From: an uncultured Amphritea sp.
GTDB lineage: Bacteria; Pseudomonadota; Gammaproteobacteria; Pseudomonadales; Balneatricaceae
Length of the DNA: 64,000 nucleotides
Direction of reading: 5' to 3'
Assembly (NCBI RefSeq): GCF_937127095.1
Contig: NZ_CAKZLP010000078.1
Span: 1 to 64,000 of the forward strand
Part shown: in pieces, positions 24,863 to 34,468 of the stretch
Layout of the letters: every line of letters starts with the position of its first letter
Position numbering within the stretch: position 1 is the stretch's first letter
Position numbers and translations under genes: made by a program
Notes under the pieces: model-generated
What the model was told of the DNA's origin: nothing
Seen by the model: only the letters and a program-made list of their open reading frames with translations
Databases searched by the model: none

Positions 24863-25135
24863 GGCTCTTCTTGATCTTCTCTGTGAACTTTGTGCGGGGT
24901 AAAAAGCTATTATTGTCAGCTTTATCATGATGAGGTACCCAGAAGGCATGCTAGCGTCGCTTCTACATAAAAACAGTGTTCTGGAAGATCGGATTTTGTA
25001 GCGAGCCATGCCCTCATGGCGATTAGGTTTTATCTAAAAGATTCACCACCGTACCCAAACGGTATGCTAAGAACACCGAGAGCACAGAGGAAAGCAGGTT
25101 AACGGCTCTTCTCGATCTTCTCTGTGAGCTCTGTG
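24863..25135. repeat. Intergenic repeats: direct 32-mers and REP-like pair
   Basis: The 411-base gap between the operon and ycjF is made largely of repeats. Bases 24863-24894 and 25104-25135 are direct copies (29 of 32 identical, core GATCTTCTCTGTGA). Between them lie the inverted REP-like unit 24932-24963 and a second REP-like unit at 24998-25027 (TGTAGCGAGCCATGCCCTCA). The opposed REP heads resemble a BIME arrangement. No gene is seen. Confidence 0.6.
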
Positions 25136-25226
25136 GTAAAGCATTGCTTTGGGCCTTTTTAGTTAGCGAGAGGCACTTGGATCCTTGACTGAGATGAGAA
25201 GGGCTGAATATGAAACCAGTCTCTGT

Positions 25227-26261
25227 TCAACCACCTTTATTCAGCCCCTTATTCAGCTTTTTCCCCAGTAGCAGCAACAGCGACGATACCAGTTTCTCCC
25301 GGTAGCCGGTTTTTGACTCATCTGCGGGTATCGGTCTGCACAGTGCTGCGCATTGAATGCCGATGCGTGAGGTCGCTATACACGCCCCAGCGCCTTGCAT
25401 CGCCTTGGCACCGATATTCAGTGCAGGAAAGTTGGACAGATCGAGCATGTCCAGGCCGGTTTGTGACAAGCCGGAATAGGCAGTGTTTCGGCCTACTTTA
25501 TAGAGTACGCGCATGCGGTTGCTAAAATTTGGCCGGATGCCGTAGGTATCGGAGATCTCTTTGATCATAATGGTGGTGCGCCACAGGGTGAGCAATGCAT
25601 CCAGTGAGGGCATCGGGCTTGCCGCCACGGCAAGTCCTGTTTGCACACTGTGTTTGCGGATGATGTTCTCGACCCGCTTATCCAGTGGTTCGATAAAGAG
25701 TGTTTCCAGCTGTTTTAGCCGTTCGGCATCATCCAGGTAGTCCGGCATTAAGCTGAGTGCGTTTTCCAGCTGTGTTGCTTGTGGTGTATCGCGGTAAAAG
25801 TTTACCAGATGATCAATAAACGGGGTGATGCCGGGGCTGTTTCGTCTGGTCTGTAACTCCTGCGCACGCGCTTGAAACTCCGCAATTTTCTCAATATCGT
25901 TGCTGCCCCGAACCCATTTAAACAGACCAATACCCGATATCAGGGTCAGCAGCGCCAGCACCGTTGATACGGCGATGCCAAATGCCCAGTGAAGTGCTGA
26001 TGCGTTGTTAATAATCGAGATCAGGTCATTTATCAGCGTCAGGCAGAACACACCCCCCAAGCCGATGGCGGTCAGTTTCATCGCCTTGGAAAAGAGCGGT
26101 TGTGGGTGGTTATTCCAGTTGATCGGGTCGGTATTGCTCAGTTCATTTTCGATCTGTTCAGACTCAATCGATTCGGGGATCATCCCCTCCAGATCGGCTT
26201 CCGATATTTTGAAGGTGCGGGGGATGCGGGAGTCGCTATCCTGCTCAGTTTTTATCGACAT
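25227..26261 (-). CDS. ycjF: YcjF-family (DUF697) membrane protein
   Basis: A 344-residue protein with two transmembrane helices (about 67-90 and 95-120) and a C-terminal DUF697 domain, where FSNRMRVLYKVGRNTAY and CIATSRIGIQCAALCRPIP fit the family. YcjF is always found with YcjX and is heat-shock/envelope-stress linked in enterobacteria; its molecular role is unsettled. Its start overlaps the end of the ycjX gene by ten bases, so they are translated together. Confidence 0.8.
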   Translation of the reverse strand: MSIKTEQDSDSRIPRTFKISEADLEGMIPESIESEQIENELSNTDPINWNNHPQPLFSKAMKLTAIGLGGVFCLTLINDLISIINNASALHWAFGIAVSTVLALLTLISGIGLFKWVRGSNDIEKIAEFQARAQELQTRRNSPGITPFIDHLVNFYRDTPQATQLENALSLMPDYLDDAERLKQLETLFIEPLDKRVENIIRKHSVQTGLAVAASPMPSLDALLTLWRTTIMIKEISDTYGIRPNFSNRMRVLYKVGRNTAYSGLSQTGLDMLDLSNFPALNIGAKAMQGAGACIATSRIGIQCAALCRPIPADESKTGYREKLVSSLLLLLGKKLNKGLNKGG

Positions 26262-27673
26262 ATATCACCCATTAAATTATGTAGAACCTCATCCATGCGG
26301 ATGTGCGGAATAGCCTGATCCTGATTGGCGCGAATACTTTTTGGTGGGTTTAGCTGCGGCAGTTTCCAGTCGATAAACGCGGTAAATTCCGACTCAGAGG
26401 GGATATGATCGGGAATACGCGGGTTAACAAAGCCAATGGCTTCGCCGTCGGTGGAGATCCCTTTGAGTATCTCTTCATTACCCTGGGTTTGTGCATGTGA
26501 GGAGCGGACGGCCGCGACCGCTTCTATGCGCAGGTCAGCCTGCGCGCCCTTGATCCGTTCCAGCGATTTTCTCACGATGCTGCTTAACAGATGCCGGACA
26601 TTATCGTGATCCTGGGAGACAACCTGATCCACCTTGGTGGCGGCATAGAGAACCTTTTCGACTCGTGAATGAAACAGCCCACCGCTGTATTCAAAACTCT
26701 CACCAATCGCTTCCAGTGCATGCATCATCTCGTGGAGATATGGCTCGCCTCCGTGAAGCACATTCAAGACATCGACCAACACCACCTGACGGTCGATTGG
26801 CTCGATAAACTCTTTAAAAAAGGGTTTGACGATATCGGCCTTGTAGCGTTCGAAGATCGCTTCTAATTGCTTGAAGTTGCTGTTTTTGCTGGCGGCCTGC
26901 AGCTGTGCTTCGCTATGGCCGGCACAGGCGACCAGCGGCACGAACTGCAGAGCGGGATGTCCGGCTTGGGTGCCCGGTTCGATAAATCGCCCCGGTTGAA
27001 TGATGGTGAGTGGCGGAGACTGCTGTTTGCAGGCGTGCAGAAAGTCGCTATAGGTGTCGCGCAGTGTTTCTATCGCCGCTGCGTCGTAGGCCGAAAAAGG
27101 GTCCAGCGCATTTAGCGCGGCCAGAGGGTTATTCGGAAGTTGATTTCTGGGCGCTCGGGATAGCTGCTTTTCAACCTGAACACACCAGTCCCGAAAGCTC
27201 ATTTTTAGTAGTGGCAGATCGACCAGCCACTCTCCCGGGTAGTCCCGCAGCTCGATAAAAACACTTTTCGTGGTTTTTCTGCCAAACCAGCCGAGATCCG
27301 CCAGTTTGATCTCCAGTAATACGCCGCTGATATCCCGGGTTGGTGCTGGCCAGTGCGGCGCACTCCCCGACAGACTGTCCACCGCCTGTTCATAATCAAA
27401 GCGGGGCAGGTAACGGTTTTCCAGCGGGTGTTCCTGCACATGGATGATACGTTTCTTTAACCAGGGGGAGAAACCACCCAGGCGGGAATTCTTGGCACCG
27501 TGCTGTTTAAGCTGATTGATAAGGCTGGTGATAAAGGTCGATTTTCCGCTGCGGCTCAGCCCGGTGATGCCGATACAGAGTCGCTTTTGTATTGCCCGGT
27601 TGATCAGGGTTTTAGCATCATCTGTAACATGGTGTATCTTTTTTAAATAATCCGACTGTCCGCTGTTAGACAT
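26252..27673 (-). CDS. ycjX: YcjX-family (DUF463) nucleotide-binding protein
   Basis: A 473-residue P-loop protein: Walker A GLSRSGKSTF (about 42-51), FIELRDYPGEWL as the switch/Walker B region, and CAATKVDQV (from YAATKVDQV) as a TKxD-like guanine contact. DUF463 proteins are GTPase-like, are induced by heat or phage-shock stress, and pair with YcjF. The frame extends 26 codons upstream, but ATG 27673 gives the usual MSNSGQ-type start. Expression is leftward, with the pair converging on the Clp-FtsH operon. The 413 bases to the next gene hold no recognised gene. Confidence 0.8.
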   Translation of the reverse strand: MSNSGQSDYLKKIHHVTDDAKTLINRAIQKRLCIGITGLSRSGKSTFITSLINQLKQHGAKNSRLGGFSPWLKKRIIHVQEHPLENRYLPRFDYEQAVDSLSGSAPHWPAPTRDISGVLLEIKLADLGWFGRKTTKSVFIELRDYPGEWLVDLPLLKMSFRDWCVQVEKQLSRAPRNQLPNNPLAALNALDPFSAYDAAAIETLRDTYSDFLHACKQQSPPLTIIQPGRFIEPGTQAGHPALQFVPLVACAGHSEAQLQAASKNSNFKQLEAIFERYKADIVKPFFKEFIEPIDRQVVLVDVLNVLHGGEPYLHEMMHALEAIGESFEYSGGLFHSRVEKVLYAATKVDQVVSQDHDNVRHLLSSIVRKSLERIKGAQADLRIEAVAAVRSSHAQTQGNEEILKGISTDGEAIGFVNPRIPDHIPSESEFTAFIDWKLPQLNPPKSIRANQDQAIPHIRMDEVLHNLMGDICR

Positions 27674-28086
27674 ATAGTTTTCAGATCCTGCTTCGCTTAT
27701 TTTTTCAATCAACCGATACCCTATACTGCTTCTTTGCGCGTATATAAACAATTCCGAATAAGCCGCGCTGTAAACTGTTTTTAAAAGGTCATCATACTGA
27801 TTATATGGTCTTGAAGCACTTAGATTTCAAGGTCTGGTGTAAGCAGAATTTGTACTGAAAGTACGCAGAAGAGTATACGTATCCACTGCAGCGGCGTGAT
27901 ATCGGTGCAACTACAGCTTTTGAAAAATAGCAGCATTTCAAATCAATTTTGATCATTCTCCTTAAAACTATTCACTTTTTTTACAGTTTCTGTAGTTAAT
28001 TTTCCCATTCTTTTTTTTCTTACTTGACTGGAAATTCATAGTCTAGACTTAATGTTCTTGTACTAATAATAAAAAGGAAGAACGCC

Positions 28087-28524
28087 ATGTCAACAAAGTT
28101 GATTGTTGGTTTAGATGGTAGTGAGCCGGGGGAGCGGGCTCTTACACATGCTAAACATCTGTCAAAACTCATTGGTGACTGCACAATCGAGTTGGTTTAT
28201 ATCATTGAGTGGTCCCCCTACAGCTTTCAAACCCCCGAAGAAAACGCGATGCGCCATAAGCGCAGAGAGCAGGAGATCAAACTTGCCTCAGAGCGTGTCA
28301 TAACCCCTGCATTAGAAACGCTTAAATCAGAAGGCTATATTGCTAGTGGCCGTGTGCTTCATGGTGATGCCGCAGAACTGTTGAATAAAGTGGCCGTGAA
28401 AGAGAAAGCGCAGCAGATTATTGTTGCCCGTTCTACGGAAACTGGAATAGCTGCGAAACTGTTTGGCAGTGTAACCGCAAAACTGGTGATGAGCGCTAGC
28501 GTTCCTGTCACCGTTGTAAATTGA
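28087..28524 (+). CDS. Universal stress protein (UspA family)
   Basis: A 145-residue UspA-fold protein: LIVGLDGSEPGERALTHA at the N-terminus, and a C-terminal VARSTETGIAAKLFGSVTAKLVMSASVPVTVV corresponding to the ATP-binding GX2GX9G(S/T) loop. That loop is poorly preserved (RSTETG instead of RGxxG), so ATP binding is doubtful. AAGGAAG precedes the ATG. It lies nine bases before the symporter, suggesting that it modulates or accompanies that transporter. Confidence 0.85.
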   Translation: MSTKLIVGLDGSEPGERALTHAKHLSKLIGDCTIELVYIIEWSPYSFQTPEENAMRHKRREQEIKLASERVITPALETLKSEGYIASGRVLHGDAAELLNKVAVKEKAQQIIVARSTETGIAAKLFGSVTAKLVMSASVPVTVVN

Positions 28525-28533
28525 GGGCTTCTT

Positions 28534-30084
28534 ATGCATTTTAATAAAATGATTAGCGGCGCTGTTGTCTCGTTTATCGCGTTGTTGCAAAGCTCAGCTG
28601 CGATGGCTGAAGGCAGTATTGATCAGACGGTTAACGAAGCCTTTGCATTGGCGACAGGTTGGTTTGTAAACCTTATCTTTGCACCTCTGCCGGGAACCAG
28701 CTTTCCCTGGATTGTTCTCTGGCTGGTGACGGGTGCGACTATCTTCACACTCTATTTTGGTTTTATTCAATTCCGCGCGATTCGTCACTCAATCTCGCTG
28801 GTGAAAGGTGATTACTCCGACCCCGATGACGCGGGTGAGGTATCTCACTTCCAGGCGCTGGCAACGGCGCTGTCCGGTACTGTGGGTTTAGGTAACATCG
28901 CAGGTGTAGCTGTTGCTGTCAGTATCGGCGGTCCCGGTGCAACTTTCTGGATGATTCTGGCCGGTCTGATGGGGATGGCCTCAAAGTTCACCGAGTGTAC
29001 TCTGGGTGTTAAATACCGTAATGAATATGCAGATGGCACCGTTTCCGGTGGCCCGATGTATTACATATCTAAGGGCTTTAAAGAAAAAGGTCTTCCTGGC
29101 GGTGGTTTTCTGGCTATCCTGTTCTCGATCTTTTGTATTCTGGGTGCGTTTGGTGGCGGCAATATGTTCCAGGCGAATCAGGCCCATGCTCAGATCAGCA
29201 GTATTGTGGGTGATTATCCTGGCTGGATCACAGGTATTATTTTTGCGGTTATCGTCTTTGCCGTCATCGTTGGCGGTATTAAGTCGATCGCCAATGTGAC
29301 TGAGAAAGTCGTTCCCTTTATGGGCGTGCTTTACGTTGCAGCCTCAGTCATTATTATTCTGATGAATGCCGATAAGATTGGCTGGGCGTTTGGGCAAATT
29401 TTTGAAGGTGCATTTACTGGATTGGGTGTTGCAGGTGGTTTTGTCGGAGCACTAATTCAGGGCTTCAAACGGGCAGCATTCTCTAACGAAGCCGGTGTTG
29501 GTTCGGCAGCTATTGCTCACTCAGCTGTGCGTACTAAAGAGCCGATTACCGAAGGTTTGGTCTCTCTGCTTGAACCATTTATTGATACTGTAGTGATCTG
29601 TACTATGACTGCTCTGGTGATTATTATCACCGGTCAGCTAACGACAGACCCGGCTACCGGACTCTATCTGATTGGTGAGAACGGCCGGATTATCACGGCA
29701 GATGGTTCCTCCGGTGTAGCGCTGACGTCTGCTGCCTTTGGATCGGCCCTGAGCTGGTTCCCATATGTGTTGGCGGTGGCTGTTGTTCTATTTGCCTTCT
29801 CTACCATGATCAGTTGGTCATACTACGGTTTGAAAGCCTGGACCTACCTGTTTGGTGAAGGGAAAACGACTGAACTGGTTTTCAAAGTGCTTTTCTGTCT
29901 CTTTGTGGTCATCGGTGCGGCGGCTAACCTTGGGCCTGTTATTGACTTCTCCGACGCGGCAATCTTTGCCATGGCCGTTGTCAATATCATCGGTCTGTAC
30001 TTCCTGATGAGTTTGGTAAAAGTTGATTTGAACTCTTACCTCTCACGCCTGAAGTCGGGTGAGATTCAGAAATTCAAGGATTGA
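28534..30084 (+). CDS. AGCS-family sodium:alanine/glycine symporter
   Basis: A 516-residue integral membrane protein of the alanine or glycine:cation symporter family, with about eleven helices. Conserved blocks are FQALATALSGTVGLGNIAGVA (about 106-126), GGPMYYI and AAFSNEAGVGSAAIAHSA (about 310-330). An N-terminal signal-like segment ends AAMAEG. It should import alanine or glycine with sodium. Glycine uptake would feed the bhc aldolase, but the substrate is not resolved by sequence. It is co-directional with the Usp gene and ends at a shared convergent terminator. Confidence 0.88.
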   Translation: MHFNKMISGAVVSFIALLQSSAAMAEGSIDQTVNEAFALATGWFVNLIFAPLPGTSFPWIVLWLVTGATIFTLYFGFIQFRAIRHSISLVKGDYSDPDDAGEVSHFQALATALSGTVGLGNIAGVAVAVSIGGPGATFWMILAGLMGMASKFTECTLGVKYRNEYADGTVSGGPMYYISKGFKEKGLPGGGFLAILFSIFCILGAFGGGNMFQANQAHAQISSIVGDYPGWITGIIFAVIVFAVIVGGIKSIANVTEKVVPFMGVLYVAASVIIILMNADKIGWAFGQIFEGAFTGLGVAGGFVGALIQGFKRAAFSNEAGVGSAAIAHSAVRTKEPITEGLVSLLEPFIDTVVICTMTALVIIITGQLTTDPATGLYLIGENGRIITADGSSGVALTSAAFGSALSWFPYVLAVAVVLFAFSTMISWSYYGLKAWTYLFGEGKTTELVFKVLFCLFVVIGAAANLGPVIDFSDAAIFAMAVVNIIGLYFLMSLVKVDLNSYLSRLKSGEIQKFKD

Positions 30085-30097
30085 TATAAGCGATCAA

Positions 30098-30154
30098 TGA
30101 GGTTGGGGCAGAGTGCGTGTATTCTACTAAGTTACCTTGCTCTAACCTCATTTT
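30098..30154. terminator. Convergent terminator between symporter and AraC genes
   Basis: TGAGGTT (30098-30104) pairs with AACCTCA (30144-30150), with additional GGGGCAGAG/TTGCTCT-type pairing inside, and is followed by TTTT on the plus strand. Confidence 0.6.
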
Positions 30155-30177
30155 ATCCTGATGATTTCACTTCCTCT

Positions 30178-30924
30178 TTATGCCAGCAGACCTGACTTCG
30201 TCAGGGTTTCTGATGGCAGTTCGCCTATCTGTTGTCGATAGATCTGCGCAAAACGCCCCAGATTACTAAAGCCATACTCCATAGCCACCTGAGTAACTGT
30301 GCGGTCCGGCGAGGAGCGTCTGAGATCCTGATAGGCATGCAGGATTTTGCGTTTCTTGATGTAGAGGTGCGGAGTCGTTGACTCTATATCTTTAAATAGA
30401 TAGTAGAGTGAACGCTCGCTCATATGGGAAATTTGAGATAGCGACTCGATGGATATGCTCTGCTTAATGTTCCAGTCGATATAGTTCTGCAGTTTAGTGA
30501 AAGTGTCGACTTTTTTGGGGCTGACTTTTTTTGTCTGCAGAAATGACTCGTGGTTTTTTTCGAGATTGTAAAAAATGATGTCGATATATGAGGATTGTAG
30601 AAACTGCGGAACAGGTTCAGACAGATCGAGTATCGAGAGTAACAGGTTTTTAAAATATCCAGACGTTAGCTCAACGGTGTCGGTATATAGTTTTTCAGAT
30701 TTAACTTCCGGTTCTTTCTCGCGGGTATTGATAACGGTACAGTCGGCCTTTTTATACAGCCGGATATGCAACAGATTTTCTACCTGTGTTCGGGAACAGA
30801 GGACTTTCAAACCATCCTCAGGGGAGGTGCTTAAATACTCTTCTGAAGATACTGGTTCACTATAAAGTGATAACTTTATGTAGATGCCGTCTCTTTGTAA
30901 GATTATCTTCTTGTCTGGGCACAT
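30178..30924 (-). CDS. AraC-family transcriptional regulator
   Basis: A 248-residue protein whose last 100 residues form the double helix-turn-helix AraC DNA-binding domain (QSISIESLSQISHMSERSLYYLFKDIE, then TVTQVAMEYGFSNLGRFAQIYRQQIGELPSET). The N-terminal half shows no familiar cupin and may sense a ligand or partner. It lies just downstream of the ABC operon on the same strand and is convergent with the symporter gene. The target is unknown. Confidence 0.85.
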   Translation of the reverse strand: MCPDKKIILQRDGIYIKLSLYSEPVSSEEYLSTSPEDGLKVLCSRTQVENLLHIRLYKKADCTVINTREKEPEVKSEKLYTDTVELTSGYFKNLLLSILDLSEPVPQFLQSSYIDIIFYNLEKNHESFLQTKKVSPKKVDTFTKLQNYIDWNIKQSISIESLSQISHMSERSLYYLFKDIESTTPHLYIKKRKILHAYQDLRRSSPDRTVTQVAMEYGFSNLGRFAQIYRQQIGELPSETLTKSGLLA

Positions 30925-31060
30925 AAGTGTTTACCAAAAAGTAATTTTTATTGTTGTAATGGCTAACCGTTTTCGGTCATTAGAAAAGTCCTTTTTGTAA
31001 CCGTTTTTATCAGGCCCCGCAGAGAACTGCAGGGTGTTTAATCAAGTGCAGATAAGGACG

Positions 31061-32047
31061 CTATGACGCTTTAAATATTCGCTTAGTGGTCAGCACATCC
31101 CAGCCGAAATGTTTGTGCAGCAAGCCTGCGATACCCTCTTTAGCGAACAGCGTCATCAGAATGGCCAGTACACCCAGACCAATCAGATACCAGGTGCCAA
31201 AATCGCTGAAATAGTGATTGATCGCCCAGAACAGAATGGTGCCGATAATCGGTCCCTCTATCCGGCCAATACCGCCGATCATCACGATAAAGATACCAAA
31301 GGCGGTCCAGTTCACACTGAAGGCAGCATCAGGGCTGATACGCAGGTTGCTGACAAAATAGAGTGCTCCAGCCAGACCACAGCCAAAGGCAGCGACGATA
31401 TAAACGGCCAGTTTCATTTTTTGCACGTCAACCCCCTGGCTTTCTGCAGCCACTTCGCTGTCACGAATCGCCTGCAGTGCCAGCCCCTGCTTGCTGCGCA
31501 GGAAGATATAGATCAGTGCAATAGTGGCTACGACACATCCAAGAGCGATCCAGTAGGTTGTGTACTGGCGAAAGGTACGGCTAACGCCACGGAAAGCGGT
31601 CAGACTGGTTCCCGCGCCGCCACCAACCATCTCGATATTAGCGACGGTTAAGCGTACGACTTCCGAAATAACCCAGGTGCCGATGGCGAAATAACCACCC
31701 TGCAGCCGGAAGGCCAGTTTAGACAGAGGGTAGGCCAGAATGGCCGCAAGGATTGCTGCCAGCGGTATTGCAATAAAGGGGTTTACACCGGCCAGGTTTC
31801 CTAGTGCCAGCATGGTGTATCCGCCGATGCCAAAAAAAGCTTGCTGACCTACTGAGACCATACCGCCATAACCCGCCAGCAGATTCCACATCATGGCAAA
31901 GATAAAGAAGCAGGCGATGTTAACAAACTCATACATCCAGTAAGGATTTCCCCAATAAGGGAGAGCTGCCGCAATCATAACGGCAAGAACAGCGATGCTG
32001 ATCCCTACTTTGCTATTAGCGGTATTTGTTACAACTTTCGCGTTCAT
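31061..32047 (-). CDS. ABC permease, LivM family
   Basis: A 328-residue inner-membrane permease of the branched-chain amino acid class, with about ten helices and the LivM signature GYGGMVSVGQQAFFGIGGY followed by the EAA-like AIRDSEVAAESQGVDV loop. It is the last gene of the five-gene leftward operon and is three bases from livH. The exact substrate is not predictable from permeases. Confidence 0.88.
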   Translation of the reverse strand: MNAKVVTNTANSKVGISIAVLAVMIAAALPYWGNPYWMYEFVNIACFFIFAMMWNLLAGYGGMVSVGQQAFFGIGGYTMLALGNLAGVNPFIAIPLAAILAAILAYPLSKLAFRLQGGYFAIGTWVISEVVRLTVANIEMVGGGAGTSLTAFRGVSRTFRQYTTYWIALGCVVATIALIYIFLRSKQGLALQAIRDSEVAAESQGVDVQKMKLAVYIVAAFGCGLAGALYFVSNLRISPDAAFSVNWTAFGIFIVMIGGIGRIEGPIIGTILFWAINHYFSDFGTWYLIGLGVLAILMTLFAKEGIAGLLHKHFGWDVLTTKRIFKAS

Positions 32048-32050
32048 TGT

Positions 32051-32911
32051 TCAGCCCTTTGTTTTGGGGAAAAGTCCGTTCGGTTTAATAAACAGAATGA
32101 TGATAAAGACCAGATGGCCAAACCAGATGCCCCAGGCCGGATCGAACATAAAACCTATCTGCTGAGTAATACCTAATATCAGTGCGCCGGCGAAGGTTCC
32201 CCAAAATGAGCCCATGCCGCCGATAATCACCGCTTCAAATGCAAACAGCAGCAGTGATGGGCCGTCTGCGGGTGAGATGGTGGTACGCATACTTTGGAAC
32301 AGACCGGCGATAGCGATCAGGCAGAAGGCAATGCCGGTCGCGGTGGCATAGACTTTTTTTGCACTCAGGCCCATCAGCTCAGCGATCTCTCTATCATCAG
32401 ATACCGCACGGAAAGAGCGACCCGTTGAAGTTTTTGAGAACAGCATCTGCAAACCGAAGGTGCAGGCAATGGCGGTTGCAAAGATGATTAGCGGCAGTAC
32501 GCCAATCACAAAACCGCCGCCAAGATCGATACTCTGGGTATTCAGTCCGCCGGAATCCAGCGACCTTGGGTTAGCTGAAAACAGCTCCTGTAGTACGTTT
32601 TGAATCACAATCGAGAGACCAAAAGTGACAACCAGTGATGGCACCGGGTCTCTCGATAGCGTTGGGTTCAGCACGGCACGCTGGAACAGGTAGCCACTGA
32701 CATAAGCACAGGGCAGTAAGGCCAGGCCGATCAGGACGATATTTAACTGCAATACGGATGCTATCCCTATGGCGATGAAGCCAGAGATGATGATCTGGTC
32801 ACCCAGCGCGATATTGGTCAGGCGCATAACGCCGAACATCAGCGATAAGCCCAGCGCAAAGATGCAATACAGACCGCCGAGCAGAATCCCCTGGGTAATT
32901 GTTTCAATCAT
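32051..32911 (-). CDS. ABC permease, LivH family
   Basis: A 286-residue permease with about eight helices and the LivH pattern: GLYCIFALGLSLMFGVMRLTNIA at the start, the RAVSDDREIAELMG cytoplasmic loop that docks on the ATPases, and FEAVIIGGMGSFWGTFAGA near the end. It pairs with the LivM-type permease; spacing to neighbours is two to four bases. Confidence 0.88.
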   Translation of the reverse strand: MIETITQGILLGGLYCIFALGLSLMFGVMRLTNIALGDQIIISGFIAIGIASVLQLNIVLIGLALLPCAYVSGYLFQRAVLNPTLSRDPVPSLVVTFGLSIVIQNVLQELFSANPRSLDSGGLNTQSIDLGGGFVIGVLPLIIFATAIACTFGLQMLFSKTSTGRSFRAVSDDREIAELMGLSAKKVYATATGIAFCLIAIAGLFQSMRTTISPADGPSLLLFAFEAVIIGGMGSFWGTFAGALILGITQQIGFMFDPAWGIWFGHLVFIIILFIKPNGLFPKTKG

Positions 32912-32913
32912 GA

Positions 32914-33618
32914 TTAAATTCCAAAGTAAGCTTGACTGATTTGGTCACGTGTCAGCGCTTCACTGGCGCCTTCCAGGGAGACGCGCCCCTCCTGAAGACA
33001 ATACAATCGCTGAGAACAGCGTTGAGCCACCATGACGTCCTGTTCGATGATCACTACGCTCATTCCTTCGGAGACGATATTTGGAAGCGAGTCGTAGATA
33101 TCTTTAATGACGACGGGGGCCAGTCCCAGCGAGATCTCATCACACATCAGAACGTCAGGATTGCTCATCAGCGCACGTCCAATGGCAACCATCTGTTGCT
33201 GCCCGCCCGACAGTGAGGTAGATGGTACGTTCCGCTTCTCTTTCAGAATCGGAAACTGCGCATAGACACTGTTAATATCCCAGCGGCCTTTGCGACCGGC
33301 AAAAGCACCCATCTTGAGGTTCTCTTCAACGGTCATACTGGGAAACAGGCGTCGACCTTCCGGCACCATCGCTATCCCTTTGCGCACAATCTCTCCGGGC
33401 TCCGAGCCGCCAATCGCTTCGCCTCTGAGTGTGATCATGCCGGGTTCAACTTTCATCAGGCCTGAAATCGCTTTCAGAAAAGACGATTTACCTGCACCAT
33501 TGGCGCCCAGAACACCGACGACTTCTCCTTCGTTAAGACGAAAATCGATATCGAACAGCACCTTAGCATCGCCGTAAAAGCCGTTAAGTTTATGGGTTTC
33601 AATGACTACTGAACTCAT
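32914..33618 (-). CDS. ABC ATPase, LivF family
   Basis: A 234-residue ATPase: Walker A GANGAGKSS (about 36-44), signature SLSGGQQQM and Walker B VLMCDEISLGLAP. The short C-terminus ends with AYFGI as in LivF. Start and stop overlap the LivG gene by four bases. Confidence 0.9.
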   Translation of the reverse strand: MSSVVIETHKLNGFYGDAKVLFDIDFRLNEGEVVGVLGANGAGKSSFLKAISGLMKVEPGMITLRGEAIGGSEPGEIVRKGIAMVPEGRRLFPSMTVEENLKMGAFAGRKGRWDINSVYAQFPILKEKRNVPSTSLSGGQQQMVAIGRALMSNPDVLMCDEISLGLAPVVIKDIYDSLPNIVSEGMSVVIIEQDVMVAQRCSQRLYCLQEGRVSLEGASEALTRDQISQAYFGI

Positions 33619-34331
33619 GCTTCAATCCCCATGTAAACGCGCTTCACTTCGGCATCATTCATTACATCGGTGGGCAGCCCTTCAGCGAGTTTTTCACCGA
33701 AATTGATTACCAGTAAACGGTCAGCAATCGACATCAATGCATGGACCACATGCTCTATCCAGATCATGGTCGTGCCGGCGGCTTTTATCCGTTTGAGTTC
33801 ATCAACCAGTTCTTTCGCTTCATGTTCTGTCAGACCTCCGGCAATCTCGTCCAGTAGCAATAGTTTTGGTCGTGTTGAGAGTGCCCGGGCCAGCTCAAGT
33901 CGTTTACGATTCAGCAGGGTCATGCTACCGGCAGGCTGATTGGCAACCGAGGTTAACCCGGTCACTTCAAGTATCTCTTCAGCAACCTTTACTGCTTCGC
34001 TTTCGGGCAGCATTCCGCCAAAACAGGCGGCGGTCATCAGGTTTTCAAAAACAGACATATTGCCAAAAGGATGAGGAACCTGATAACTGCGGCCGATCCC
34101 GGATCGGCAGCGCTGAAAGGGTCGCAGACCGGAGATCTCTGAGCCATTGAAGTAGATGGAGCCCTCATCAAGGCCTGCATCTCCGGAAATAAGATTGAAA
34201 AGTGTTGTTTTGCCGGCACCGTTAGGCCCCAGAATCCCCAGCGTTTCACCCTCTGCAACCTCGAAAGAGATATTCCGGGTTACTTTGAGGGCACCATAGC
34301 TTTTGTTGGCGTTTTCAACCTTTAACAGCAT
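33615..34331 (-). CDS. ABC ATPase, LivG family
   Basis: A 238-residue ATPase with Walker A GPNGAGKTT, the LivG-type long insertion before the signature (FGGMLPESEAVKVAEEIL), a variant signature region SMTLLNRKRLE in place of a clean LSGGQ, and Walker B LLLLDEIAGGL. The frame can start at TTG 34343, but GGAG at 34338-34341 places the start at ATG 34331. The degenerate signature is seen in some LivG homologues. Confidence 0.88.
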   Translation of the reverse strand: MLLKVENANKSYGALKVTRNISFEVAEGETLGILGPNGAGKTTLFNLISGDAGLDEGSIYFNGSEISGLRPFQRCRSGIGRSYQVPHPFGNMSVFENLMTAACFGGMLPESEAVKVAEEILEVTGLTSVANQPAGSMTLLNRKRLELARALSTRPKLLLLDEIAGGLTEHEAKELVDELKRIKAAGTTMIWIEHVVHALMSIADRLLVINFGEKLAEGLPTDVMNDAEVKRVYMGIEA

Positions 34332-34431
34332 ATAACTCTCCAAAAACCGGCATGCTCAGGCAGGTGCCAGAGCGCAAAGGCTTTGTTTAAACACAAGATC
34401 GCTCTTTGTTTATTCGTTATTGATTTGAAAG

Positions 34432-34452
34432 GGGCGGAAAGAGTTTCCGCCC
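34432..34452 (-). terminator. Strong hairpin between binding protein and LivG genes
   Basis: GGGCGGAAA and TTTCCGCCC form a perfect 9-bp stem over a GAG loop, 17 bases beyond the binding-protein stop. There is no strong T-run, so it probably stabilises the binding-protein mRNA or attenuates transcription into the membrane genes. Confidence 0.65.
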
Positions 34453-34468
34453 GGGGACAGCATTGATC

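Noticed and set aside
28087..28533. Riboswitch, for example glycine-type, before the usp-symporter operon
   Set aside because: No paired conserved riboswitch core or terminator/anti-terminator structure could be seen upstream of 28087 or 28534.
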